From Ktedonobacteria bacterium brp13 (GTDB lineage: Bacteria; Chloroflexota; Ktedonobacteria; Ktedonobacterales; Ktedonobacteraceae), in the NCBI GenBank assembly GCA_015099395.1, contig AP024096.1, positions 4,092,001 to 4,156,000 of the forward strand: a DNA stretch of 64,000 bases, written 5' to 3'. Each line of letters starts with the position of its first letter. Positions within the stretch are counted from its first letter, which is position 1. The notes beneath the pieces are model-generated. The model was not told the DNA's origin. It worked only from the letters and a program-made list of their open reading frames with translations, and searched no databases. The position numbers and the translations under genes are program-made. This document shows, piece after piece, positions 9,314 to 17,691 of the stretch.

Positions 9314-10381
9314 TCAGACACCGAGGGCAAGAATCTCTTTCTGCGAGACGATCTCCGCCATCGCCACCAGGATCTTGCGAGTACCTTCAAATGGATCGCG
9401 AGCATGAGCAGTCATCATGTTATCCAGTAGGATAATATCGCCCGCCTGCCACTGAAAACGGATCGCTAAGCGATCATACATTGCGCTGATTTCGGTAACA
9501 ACAGAGTCTTCGATAGGTGTTCCATCGCCATAGCAGACACTGCGCGGGAGATCATCCTCGCTAAACATCGACAATATCGACTCCTTCACATCTGGATCAA
9601 GGCAGGAGATGTGATGAAGCTGTATCTGATTGAAGAAGAGTTTATCACCTGTACGAGGATGGCGAGCAACCGCCTGGCAGATCTGGCGCGTGGTCAGCCG
9701 ATTCTCACCTTTCCATTCAAAGTCGATGCCGGACCGACGACAGTAATCCTCAACGGCCTTCTTCGAGGAGGTCCCGAAAAACTGCTGCCAGCTTACATCC
9801 AGTCCATCGATAAAATTGCGGATATACATCAGCTTTTTCTCTTCCATACGTTTTCGAATGACTGGATCAAGCTGGCGGTAGGTCTCGCGGCAATCGAGAA
9901 TAGGGGTCGCGCCACCCCCATCGGCGGCCTTGACGCAGTAGAAGAAGATCTTCATAGGCCAGCGGTGCATATGAGAACTCTCATTGTGAAACAGGATCGA
10001 TTTGTCTGCGGGATACGGAGTAGAGTGATAGACCTTGGCACCGGGATCATCGCGAGGGAGATCTCCATACTCGTCAAACAATTCTCCATCGATCGCTGCC
10101 GATCGAGCGAACTCCTCAAATTTGGCTGCGGCATCAACATGGAAATTCCTGAACAGGATAGCTCCATGTTTGTCCAGTTCGCCGCGCAGATAATCGCGAT
10201 TATTCGCAGCCCAACTTGAAAGATTGACACCATTCATCGCAGACTGAATCATTAACGGCACAAGTTGACCAGGAACAAGTTCCTGCGCGGTTGTCAACTT
10301 AAAATGCTCCAGATCAATCTCTTCGCGTCTCTCCTGAATACTTCTATGGATACTGGCTTTTAGACTTGGCTTCTTTTCCAT
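9314..10381 (-). CDS. TauD/SyrP-like Fe(II)/2-oxoglutarate dioxygenase
   Basis: 355 residues from ATG 10381, which has AAAGGAA 9 nt upstream; an in-frame ATG-like extension to 10432 lacks this. Iron ligands are His132 and Glu134 in SILFHNESSHMHRWP and His326 in NMMTAHARDPFEGTRK, with Arg335 for 2-oxoglutarate. The HxE (not HxD) first motif and the HNESS context are typical of the SyrP-type branch, which hydroxylates amino acids or aminoacyl-carrier intermediates (SyrP: Asp beta-hydroxylation) in nonribosomal peptide pathways. First gene of the probable transcript with the thioesterase and acylase. The exact substrate is unknown. Confidence 0.87.
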   Translation of the reverse strand: MEKKPSLKASIHRSIQERREEIDLEHFKLTTAQELVPGQLVPLMIQSAMNGVNLSSWAANNRDYLRGELDKHGAILFRNFHVDAAAKFEEFARSAAIDGELFDEYGDLPRDDPGAKVYHSTPYPADKSILFHNESSHMHRWPMKIFFYCVKAADGGGATPILDCRETYRQLDPVIRKRMEEKKLMYIRNFIDGLDVSWQQFFGTSSKKAVEDYCRRSGIDFEWKGENRLTTRQICQAVARHPRTGDKLFFNQIQLHHISCLDPDVKESILSMFSEDDLPRSVCYGDGTPIEDSVVTEISAMYDRLAIRFQWQAGDIILLDNMMTAHARDPFEGTRKILVAMAEIVSQKEILALGV

Positions 10382-11057
10382 AAGCGAGAGTTCCTTTCTT
10401 TCCCTGGAACAATGCAACCCTGAAAAACTCACAACGAAATACGAAGCAAGGGGTAGAGTTTTCTACTCCTGCCTCGCTGAAGTTAGATACATGGCGGCTA
10501 ATCAGCAAATGAGTGAAGAATATGGTATGACCAGGTTGTCTCTTGAGAGATGGGAATGCGCCGTTTTTAGCCTGAAATGTGGAGAGGAACGTATCGCGGG
10601 CACACTCCGTCCCTCCAACATTGCTCATAGGTTGGAGAACCTGTTCCTGGTTAGAGTTCCGCCGGAGCATACGCTACTAACAAGCAGATCTATTATAGAG
10701 GGTAGTATACCACCTGCATGATAAGATTGCTATCATCTCTGGTGGTATTTTCTTCTCATTCGGGGATAGACCATGAGTGAGCCTCCTTCATCCTTTCATT
10801 GTTTACTCTCTCCTGCTCAATATATTCACATAAAACCATTCAACAAGGTTCTGTCAGAACTGAGAACACAGAAGCTCATACAAGCACCCTCTACTTACTA
10901 AAACGACCGGTATAGCTAATTAGCACCAATCACAATACAAATAGGAGAAAGATCCAGTAGCCCCAGGCACGCCCACTCACTGACATCAGGCTACATTCAC
11001 AATCCCTGGCTAACCAGCACGCGCTACGTTAGCAACCACGATGGCCTATGGCAGTGC
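10382..11057. other. 676-bp region upstream of the dioxygenase operon
   Basis: No convincing gene. It holds the hairpin at 10707-10748 and otherwise AT-balanced sequence. The UbiA-type gene ends at 11058 on the same strand, so this stretch should contain its terminator and the promoter of the dioxygenase-thioesterase-acylase transcript. Confidence 0.55.
10707..10748. promoter_or_regulatory. Hairpin with nested palindrome
   Basis: Outer arms ATACCACC (10707-10714) and GGTGGTAT (10741-10748) enclose a second complementary pair ATGATA/TATCAT. A T-rich stretch follows on the plus strand. Either a weak terminator or an operator; not distinguishable by eye. Confidence 0.45.
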
Positions 11058-12092
11058 TTACGGTGTTATATAAAGCACGAGCACAATGCCAACGACACAG
11101 CACAGCACCGCACCGAGTATATGCTTATCACGCAAGAGCACCTCATCAGGGCTACCACCTTCCATGCGCATATACACGAGATACAGATAGCGGAATATGC
11201 CATAGAGCACAAAAGGAATCGTTACAATCAGACGCTGATGGCCCGTCTGACCTTGAATGGTATACAGGCTATATGCCATCAACGTACAGGCGACAACCAC
11301 CGTAATCATCTGATCAAGCATAGGAATGCTATACTCCTTCAAGATCTTACGATGATTACTCGCATCACCCTGTAACAGAACCAGTTCATGGCGGCGTTTA
11401 CCAAGTGCCAGAAAGAGCGAAAGGAAACAGATCACCAGGTACAGCCACGGCGAAGTACTCACCGGAATGACCACAGTGCCACCAATGGTACGTAGAATAA
11501 AACCGGAAGCAATACAAAAAACATCGATCAGCACAACATGCTTTAAACAAATATTATAAAGTACATTTATAATAAGATAGGCAGCAATCGTCAATGCGAA
11601 TAGGATGTTTGCCCCTCCCAAATTTGCGTGCAAAGAAGAATTGACAGGAAGCATAAAAAGCCCACCCACCAGAGCACAACAGGCAAGGAGTAACCCACAC
11701 ATCAACACAATTGCCCAGGAGACAGGAAGCCGACCGGAGGCCAGAGGACGAAAACGCTTGACAGGATGTTGCTGATCCTTCTCCCGATCACCAATATCAT
11801 TTAAAATATAGATGGTACTGGAGGCCATACAGAATGCGAGGAAGGCGATCACCGAACGCTCCAATGGCAGTATATGAAAAGCCTGACCCGCGAATATCAA
11901 ACCAATAAACACAAAAGCATTCTTTGTCCACTGTTTTGGTCGCATCACCCCCATTAAGGCTCTGATGCGTGCAACTGTATTCAGGGGTAAAAGATTAGCA
12001 GGGTCAACAGGTGGTGGCGTTGGTACTGGTGATGTTGATTCGTTCGCGCTCGTATCATGCAAACTGTCAGTATCTGTAATAACTTTCTCCAA
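11058..12092 (-). CDS. UbiA-family prenyltransferase, decaprenyl-phosphate phosphoribosyltransferase-like
   Basis: 344-residue polytopic membrane protein with a TTG start preceded by GAAGGAA at good spacing. The first ~45 residues are hydrophilic and Pro/Ser/Thr-rich. Then comes RPKQWTKNAFVF, and the Mg-binding motif NDIGDREKDQQHPVKRFRPL, in the form seen in the decaprenyl-phosphate 5-phosphoribose synthase branch (UbiA superfamily), which transfers phosphoribose to a polyprenyl phosphate for cell-wall arabinan synthesis. About eight hydrophobic segments follow. The two GT-C glycosyltransferases at 14.4-17.5 kb also need polyprenyl-phosphate sugars, so a shared envelope-glycan role is possible. 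The substrate assignment within the family is inference. Confidence 0.82.
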   Translation of the reverse strand: MEKVITDTDSLHDTSANESTSPVPTPPPVDPANLLPLNTVARIRALMGVMRPKQWTKNAFVFIGLIFAGQAFHILPLERSVIAFLAFCMASSTIYILNDIGDREKDQQHPVKRFRPLASGRLPVSWAIVLMCGLLLACCALVGGLFMLPVNSSLHANLGGANILFALTIAAYLIINVLYNICLKHVVLIDVFCIASGFILRTIGGTVVIPVSTSPWLYLVICFLSLFLALGKRRHELVLLQGDASNHRKILKEYSIPMLDQMITVVVACTLMAYSLYTIQGQTGHQRLIVTIPFVLYGIFRYLYLVYMRMEGGSPDEVLLRDKHILGAVLCCVVGIVLVLYITP

Positions 12093-12218
12093 GAGTCTAT
12101 TTCCTTCAACGCATGTTACAGTGGTAATCTACTATATACACGCATCACTAAAAGAAGCTACAAAAGATAGCTCTCAGCATGAAAACATATATCTCACTTC
12201 GGGACGTACCGTTTGTGT

Positions 12219-13085
12219 TTATTTCACTATGAAATAGATCGTCCAGGCAAGTTGGTTGTCCCAATAGATTTCAACCTTATCCGATCCAGGGTTATTGTAG
12301 ACTATGTCTTCCGTCGCATTCATCGTATACATCGAATCATAACCTTTTATGGCTGCCGAAGTCGGCACAAGGTTATCTCGCATATAGAGTGTGCCATTTT
12401 GATACCACTTGATGGTATTGTTTCCATTGGTGTTTTGCCATGGTTTCGCGGCATATGCCACACTAATTATTTGCCCGATGTGGAAGGGTGTATAATTTTC
12501 TGTTGGGGTTAAGGGGGATGATTGGCCGTTTGGAGTGATATCTTGTGTGGCTGTTCCCATCCGTTGTATCTTGATTTCACTTGCTGCTGGCCCAGGCACT
12601 TTTGTCCATGGGGCTGGCGTCTGATTTGTGATTGACTGAGTTTGATGCTGGCTAGCTGTCTGGGTGGGATGAGATGACAGACTCTGCTGGTGAGAGATAA
12701 AGATCAGAATGGCACTCGCAATAAGGAGTGCAGCGACCAATCCTGATCCTATACCAGATCGACGTTTCAAACTGTTTTTTCCCTTGTCATCGTTCCTTGA
12801 AATTACTTGATCTTGCATGTGACGATGCCCCTTTGCGATTTGATAGTCTTGCATTGGTATTGGCATTTCCAACATTGTTGGCTGTTCTGTGCCCTGTATC
12901 TGCTGTGTGATGCGTTTCCAGGCACGACCCAATACTTCAGGATCATCCATATACTGCTCGTGTATCGCACGAATCAACGGAACCTGTTTTTGTGCTGTGA
13001 TCTCTGCTTGCGCTTGTAGCTGTAAAAGTTTATCGATCTCTGTGTCTACGCTTTCAGGATAAAATTGATGATCATGATTTTTCAT
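12219..13085 (-). CDS. Single-pass membrane protein, probable partner (anti-sigma-like) of ECF sigma factor
   Basis: About 288 residues. A hydrophilic cytoplasmic N-terminus of ~110 residues, rich in Gln/Glu, is followed by one transmembrane segment (GSGLVAALLIASAILIFISHQ) and a Ser/Thr/Pro/Gln-rich extracytoplasmic part. The start region overlaps the end of the ECF sigma gene by 14-17 bp and has AGGAGGAG upstream, so the two are translationally coupled. I recognise no zinc-finger anti-sigma motif; the role as regulator of the sigma factor is inferred from operon structure and topology. Its first ~65 codons occur again, inverted, at 14205-14432. Confidence 0.72.
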   Translation of the reverse strand: MKNHDHQFYPESVDTEIDKLLQLQAQAEITAQKQVPLIRAIHEQYMDDPEVLGRAWKRITQQIQGTEQPTMLEMPIPMQDYQIAKGHRHMQDQVISRNDDKGKNSLKRRSGIGSGLVAALLIASAILIFISHQQSLSSHPTQTASQHQTQSITNQTPAPWTKVPGPAASEIKIQRMGTATQDITPNGQSSPLTPTENYTPFHIGQIISVAYAAKPWQNTNGNNTIKWYQNGTLYMRDNLVPTSAAIKGYDSMYTMNATEDIVYNNPGSDKVEIYWDNQLAWTIYFIVK

Positions 13086-13638
13086 CATGTTGCTCCTCCT
13101 GCTGCTGTTCGTAGAGCGAGCGCAATTTATTTAAGGCGCGGCTTAATATTGCCCGAATAGCAGATGCATTTTTATTGAGTCGCTTGCCGATTTCGACTGA
13201 CTGCATATCATAGACGAAGCGTAACTGGAGAACCTCCTGTTGAAGCGCATTTAATTTTCTGATATGCGTCCTCAGACGAGCATAATCTTCATAGCGCAAC
13301 GTTAACTGTTCTGGTAACTGATAGATATTGTCCTCCTCCAGGGCCCCGATAATCTCATCGATTGATGATTGATCTCTATACTGGCGATTGCGACGATAGT
13401 GATCAACCATTTTATTGCGCGCAACTCGAAGGAGCCATGTTAATTGCTCATGAGAACTCATGTTTTGCAACGCGGGATTCTTGAATGAGGCCATGAACAC
13501 CTCTACCAGGAGATCCTCGACATCTTCTTTGATGGTCAAACGTGTATTCAAATACCGCTGAACGGTCTGTGCATGACGCTGGTAGAGGCTGCCAATATCG
13601 ATTTCTTCATGGGTAGAATAGGCGCCTGGTCTCTGCAT
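13072..13638 (-). CDS. ECF RNA polymerase sigma factor
   Basis: 188 residues; ATG 13638 with GAGGAAAG 6 nt upstream. Region 2 is visible as DVEDLLVEVFMASFKNP and LTWLLRVARNKMVDHYRR, and region 4 as LNALQQEVLQLRFVYDMQSV followed by the helix-turn-helix GKRLNKNASAIRAILSRALN. It directs RNA polymerase to a small regulon, usually including its own operon. The next gene is the membrane protein that overlaps it. The upstream region 13659-13771 is duplicated in inverted orientation at 14078-14190 and probably contains its promoter. Confidence 0.92.
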   Translation of the reverse strand: MQRPGAYSTHEEIDIGSLYQRHAQTVQRYLNTRLTIKEDVEDLLVEVFMASFKNPALQNMSSHEQLTWLLRVARNKMVDHYRRNRQYRDQSSIDEIIGALEEDNIYQLPEQLTLRYEDYARLRTHIRKLNALQQEVLQLRFVYDMQSVEIGKRLNKNASAIRAILSRALNKLRSLYEQQQEEQHDEKS

Positions 13639-13658
13639 CAATATCTTTCCTCTTCATT

Positions 13659-14190
13659 TTTTGAGATCTCACTTTTTTCATCGGATGCGGACAGCAATGT
13701 GTGACGCATTTTTTCTTTTTGGTGAGAACGAGACATTAGTACTGCTGTGATTGGCTAGTGATTCTGTCCTTACAAGCGATTGGTAGAGTACAGACCCTCT
13801 CGAAGCAGATTCCTACCACGGCTCCAAATTCTTCAGGAGGCCACGCATACTGCGCTAAAGCGAAAGACTGCATCCGTTTGCTTCAAGCCTCCCGACCAAC
13901 GGCAACCATACCGTAGATTATCTGATACTGCTCCTGATGACCATTCTCCTCCGTGGCACAAAGAAATACAAATGTTCTCCCTGCGATGCTTGCAGGTGAA
14001 ATGTATCATATTGTGCATCCGTTCATCGCACGCCAGATAGAGGATGAGATCATTCTTGAAGGCAGTTTACTGTTCGCTAAGGACAGAACCACTAGCCAAT
14101 CACAGCAGTACTAATGTCTCGTTTTCATCAAAAAGAAAAAATGCGTCACACATTGCTGTCCGCATCCGATGAAAAAAGTGAGATCTCAAA
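13659..14190. repeat. ~112-bp inverted repeat duplicating the sigma-operon upstream region
   Basis: The sequence at 13659-13771 and the reverse complement of 14078-14190 match over about 112 bp with only three or four mismatches, for example in GGTGAGAAC versus GATGAAAAC. The 306 bp between the arms shows no gene. The right copy runs on directly into a copy of the start of the membrane-partner gene, skipping the sigma gene. Confidence 0.92.
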
Positions 14191-14204
14191 AGAGGAGCAA
14201 CATC

Positions 14205-14432
14205 ATGAAAAATCATGATCATCAATTTTATCCTGAAAGCGTAGACACAGAGATCGATAAACTTTTACAGCTACAAGCGCAAGCAGAGATCACAGAACAA
14301 AAACAGGTTCCGTTGATTCGGGCGATACACGAGCAGTATATGGATGATCCTGAAGTATTGGATCGTGCCTGGAAACGCGTCACACAGCAGATAAAGGGCT
14401 GGCATCAGTACCAAAACTATCTGTTTCTATAG
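14205..14432 (+). pseudogene. Truncated, inverted copy of the sigma-partner membrane protein gene
   Basis: 75 codons; the first ~65 match the N-terminus of the protein encoded at 12219-13085 almost residue for residue (MKNHDHQFYPESVDTEIDK and onward; changes such as ITAQ to ITEQ and VLGR to VLDR). The reading frame then diverges and stops before the transmembrane segment. It keeps its own GAGGAG ribosome site. Upstream it has the duplicated promoter region of the sigma operon but no sigma gene. It would yield a soluble cytoplasmic fragment if expressed, so it may be decay or a free sigma-binding domain. It ends 18 bp before the following membrane protein gene. Confidence 0.8.
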
Positions 14433-14449
14433 AAGAAAGGAAAACAACA

Positions 14450-15628
14450 ATGGCAATCGTAAAGGCCGCCCTGAAAGAGGCTGGCTGGACATTTGTTATC
14501 AGCCGTATAGTCATCATGATGTTAACATTTCTAGTCATCTCTCTCTTACCAACAAGAGGTAGTCTCTCTGTCTCCAATTGCTTTACATCGCCACGCTCTT
14601 GCGTCTTTGCATGGATGCACTTCGATGTATTCTCTTACATAGATATAGCTCTACATGGATATAGTACTGAGACTTCAACTGCTTTTTTCCCGCTCTGGCC
14701 CCTTCTCTTGCATCTAGTGGGTGCACCACTAGGAGCATCAGCGAATCTCTACTATCTTATAGGGATTGTCCTGGCCAATATATTGTTTTTTCTCGCACTC
14801 GTTCTCCTCTACCTTCTTACTGTTGAACTGTTTGATCACAACGTGGCCAAGAAAGCCCTCATATATCTCGCCTTTGCGCCGTATGCCTTATTTTTCTTTA
14901 TTGGCTATACGGAAGCACTCTTTTTAGTCCTGTGTCTTGCCACATTTTTCTGCTTACAGCGAGCAGCAAAATATGGGAACATCGGATACTGGTGGCTTGC
15001 TGGGCTCTCTGGTTTGTTCGCAGCCTTGACACGCTCACAAGGTTTTCTCTTGACCGTACCTTTCATCGTTGTTTTCGCACAACGTTATCTGGTAGCAAGC
15101 AAACTCCAGCTCACCGCCTGGCGTGAAAAGATAATGGCCGTCCTTCCTATTCTATTGATACCGCTTGGAGTTCTTGTCTACATGGGCTATCTCTGGCTTG
15201 CCAAAGGCGATCCATTCCTTTTTAGCAAGGCTGAAGCCGTCGATTGGAATCGCGCTTTTAAATATCCCTGGATCGGACTACTCGATGCACTCCATGCGCT
15301 CTTTGTTCCTGGCTCCCTGCAAATTTCAAATACAATAAATCTCGCCAGTTTCTTCGTTACCCTCATTGTCCTTGGGTGCAACTGGAAACGTTTACCTCTA
15401 CACTATGCTCTTTTTGCTCTGATTCTCATCATTTTCCCACTCTGTTATCCTATCGGCACAGTCGACGCGTTAGCCGCTCTTCCTCGCTATATGCTCATTG
15501 TGTTTCCCATCGTGATCATCAGTGCCAGTTGGAAGCAGCAGCGGTTAGCCACAGCATGTCTGGCATTATCCCTAGCGCTCTTTACCTTCAACATCATATT
15601 GTTCATCAGTCACTATTGGGTTGCTTAA
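14450..15628 (+). CDS. PIG-V-like GT-C membrane mannosyltransferase family protein
   Basis: 392 residues with about ten hydrophobic segments. The features of the PIG-V/mannosyltransferase 2 family are visible: an early loop with HFDVFSYIDIALHGY, then STAFFPLWPLL, and PYALFFFIGYTEALFLVL. Such enzymes add hexoses from polyprenyl-phosphate sugars on the outer face of the membrane. The acceptor is unknown. Start ATG follows AGAAAGGAAAAC. It is followed immediately by a second GT-C enzyme, so both probably build the same glycan or glycoprotein modification. Confidence 0.78.
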   Translation: MAIVKAALKEAGWTFVISRIVIMMLTFLVISLLPTRGSLSVSNCFTSPRSCVFAWMHFDVFSYIDIALHGYSTETSTAFFPLWPLLLHLVGAPLGASANLYYLIGIVLANILFFLALVLLYLLTVELFDHNVAKKALIYLAFAPYALFFFIGYTEALFLVLCLATFFCLQRAAKYGNIGYWWLAGLSGLFAALTRSQGFLLTVPFIVVFAQRYLVASKLQLTAWREKIMAVLPILLIPLGVLVYMGYLWLAKGDPFLFSKAEAVDWNRAFKYPWIGLLDALHALFVPGSLQISNTINLASFFVTLIVLGCNWKRLPLHYALFALILIIFPLCYPIGTVDALAALPRYMLIVFPIVIISASWKQQRLATACLALSLALFTFNIILFISHYWVA

Positions 15629-15644
15629 GAAAAATGTTGTAGTT

Positions 15645-17471
15645 ATGGATGAAACTCAATCGATCTTCTTCTGGAACTCTAATCTCAAGCACATTGAGCG
15701 TCATAGAAATGAGAGTAAGGGAAATATGGACACCAGTCTAGATACAATACCTGAAAATAGCCCGTCACCAGCACACGCGGCTACGCTCAAGTGCTCCAAA
15801 GCCTGGTCGTATCAACATATCGATCTGCTATGCGTGCTGAGTGCGATTATTACCGCATTGATTCCACGTATCGTGCTCGCGCTCCAATTGGATATGGTTA
15901 CCGATGAGATTGTCTATCTCTATGAAGGCAAGCTCTATCTACCACTCCTTAAACATCTGAGTTTTGGCTCATCACTCTGGGTAAAGCCTCAATATAATTA
16001 TGAACATCCACCGCTAGTAAAGATCCTGATGGGGATCTCAATGGCGCTCAATAGTCTGATCGGGCATCCATTCAACGAGTTGTTCGCAGGCCGTATACCC
16101 AGTATTATTATGGGGACAGTGCTCGTTGCCGCTATCTACCTGCTAGGACGCGCCCCTTTCGGACGCCCGGTCGCGCTCATTGCCGCACTCGCTCTGGCAT
16201 TGAGCCCCTGGATGAGCTATTTTAGCGCCATTGCCTACCTGGATATGACGATGACGGCCTTTATCACCGTCGCCTTTCTGCTCACCTGGCATGCAACCCG
16301 CCGTCCAAAACTTTACATTCTCGTCGCGGTCTTTGTTGCTCTGGGGGCAGCGAGCAAATATACGGGTGTCCTGATTGTACCGGGCATCGTGCTCTATACT
16401 GCCTACTATTTCTTTGCACTGCGCCCATACATGCCCAAAGAAGAGCGCCCCACTATCCCCTGGGCCATCTGGGGCGTTACAATCATCACCGCATTGTTCG
16501 CCTTCTATATCGTCGATCCTGCTATCTGGGTGAGTCCGTTCTTTCGTTTGACACATAGCTTCCTCTTTGAATGGAAGCATTCCGTCGGTGGACACTCATT
16601 CTTTATCGCTGGCAGCTATGTATTACATGTACAAAAATGGGCCATCGCTTATATCGTCTTTACCAAAATGAGTGCGTTCCTAACCATCCCAGCAATCTTC
16701 TTTGTCATTTTCACGCTCGTACAACTCATACGCTTTCATCTACGCAAAGGGAAGACCAACCTTCGCACGGCCAACGCGAATGCCTACATCATCATCTGGC
16801 TGCTAAGTACATTGGCGATGTTTAGTCTACTCAACATTGTTGTCGGCACCCATTACCATCTACCACTGGCAGCCCCCGTTGCTGTCGCTGGCGTGGCTGG
16901 CTGGTTTGTTCTGTTCAACTGGCTCTTCCGCGCATTGAGCAATAAAGTACAGGTTGAGCAGACTCCCAGCACTATCTATGCGCCACAGCAAACACGCAAG
17001 GGTGCCAGATTAGCGGCTGTACTGCTCATTGTGCTGATAGGACTGCTCTCAGCCGGTCCACACCTGCTTGGCCTGGTCACGGTCTACGGAGGTGAGGGTT
17101 ATACGACTGAGTTCTTCGGAGACAATGAGAATAATGTATTGCAGGTCGCGTATATTGGGTATCGCGAAGCAGTGCAATGGATAGGGAGCAATCAACCAGG
17201 GGTGACACAGGTCGGATTGATCGCTATAGCGGGTACACTGACGGGTTCTCCACAAGTCAACTGGTTCCACTATAACGCTGCTATCACAACGCGCTATCAT
17301 CTAGCTGAGGTTCATCCCGATGACCCGAAAACAATTCAGCAGTATCACTATCTAGTCTGGCCTAAGCATCTGGTACAGCGAGGGTACGCACTCCCTACCA
17401 ATTTCCATGTAATTCATGAGATAATGGGAGGAAATACCATTTACTGCTACATCCTGGAGGCGAACTCGTAG
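15645..17471 (+). CDS. GT39/ArnT-type membrane glycosyltransferase (dolichyl-phosphate-mannose protein mannosyltransferase-like)
   Basis: About 608 residues, polytopic. The first loop carries the acidic pair typical of GT-C enzymes in MVTDEIVYLYEGKLY, followed by YEHPPLVKILMG, and later IDPAIWVSPFF. These match the PMT_2/GT39 group that transfers sugars from lipid carriers. The start is uncertain: a TTG at 15621 overlaps the previous stop, ATG 15645 is in frame, and ATG 15726 has AAGGGA just ahead. The tight spacing indicates an operon with the PIG-V-like gene. Substrate unknown. Confidence 0.8.
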   Translation: MDETQSIFFWNSNLKHIERHRNESKGNMDTSLDTIPENSPSPAHAATLKCSKAWSYQHIDLLCVLSAIITALIPRIVLALQLDMVTDEIVYLYEGKLYLPLLKHLSFGSSLWVKPQYNYEHPPLVKILMGISMALNSLIGHPFNELFAGRIPSIIMGTVLVAAIYLLGRAPFGRPVALIAALALALSPWMSYFSAIAYLDMTMTAFITVAFLLTWHATRRPKLYILVAVFVALGAASKYTGVLIVPGIVLYTAYYFFALRPYMPKEERPTIPWAIWGVTIITALFAFYIVDPAIWVSPFFRLTHSFLFEWKHSVGGHSFFIAGSYVLHVQKWAIAYIVFTKMSAFLTIPAIFFVIFTLVQLIRFHLRKGKTNLRTANANAYIIIWLLSTLAMFSLLNIVVGTHYHLPLAAPVAVAGVAGWFVLFNWLFRALSNKVQVEQTPSTIYAPQQTRKGARLAAVLLIVLIGLLSAGPHLLGLVTVYGGEGYTTEFFGDNENNVLQVAYIGYREAVQWIGSNQPGVTQVGLIAIAGTLTGSPQVNWFHYNAAITTRYHLAEVHPDDPKTIQQYHYLVWPKHLVQRGYALPTNFHVIHEIMGGNTIYCYILEANS

Positions 17472-17530
17472 GCATATGAATTTTGTGGGGCGTTTCAGAC
17501 CTTTACACAATCTCGCACACCGCGCTGAAC

Positions 17531-17609
17531 GGTTGTGTTGCAAGATCGCGCGCGTCAAACAAAGTCGCTCCATACTTATTTGTTTCTTTACATTTCTTGC
17601 AACACAACC
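17531..17609. mobile_element. Pair of facing IS6-like end sequences (79-bp palindrome)
   Basis: GGTTGTGTTGCAAG at 17531-17544 is repeated as its perfect complement at 17596-17609 with 51 bp between. IS6/IS240-type elements end in ...TGTTGCAA. No transposase fits inside, so this is a shrunken element, solo ends or a MITE derivative. It could also fold into a transcript hairpin between the glycosyltransferase gene and the next. Confidence 0.6.
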
Positions 17610-17638
17610 AGAAAAATTGAGTATCTAACTATATAATA
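17610..17638. repeat. 29-bp dispersed repeat, copy 1
   Basis: The A/T-rich sequence starting AGAAAAATTGAGTATCTAA and ending TATATAATA recurs at 29299-29327 with one mismatch. Here it directly abuts the IS6-like end, so it may be residual IS-adjacent DNA carried along. Confidence 0.8.
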
Positions 17639-17691
17639 TACTAGTGAGTAGCAAAGAATCATCAGAATAAGCACACTTACGAAACTATCTC

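Noticed and set aside
9611..10219. 202-codon plus-strand open frame opposite the dioxygenase gene
   Set aside because: Shadow of the minus-strand TauD/SyrP-like gene.
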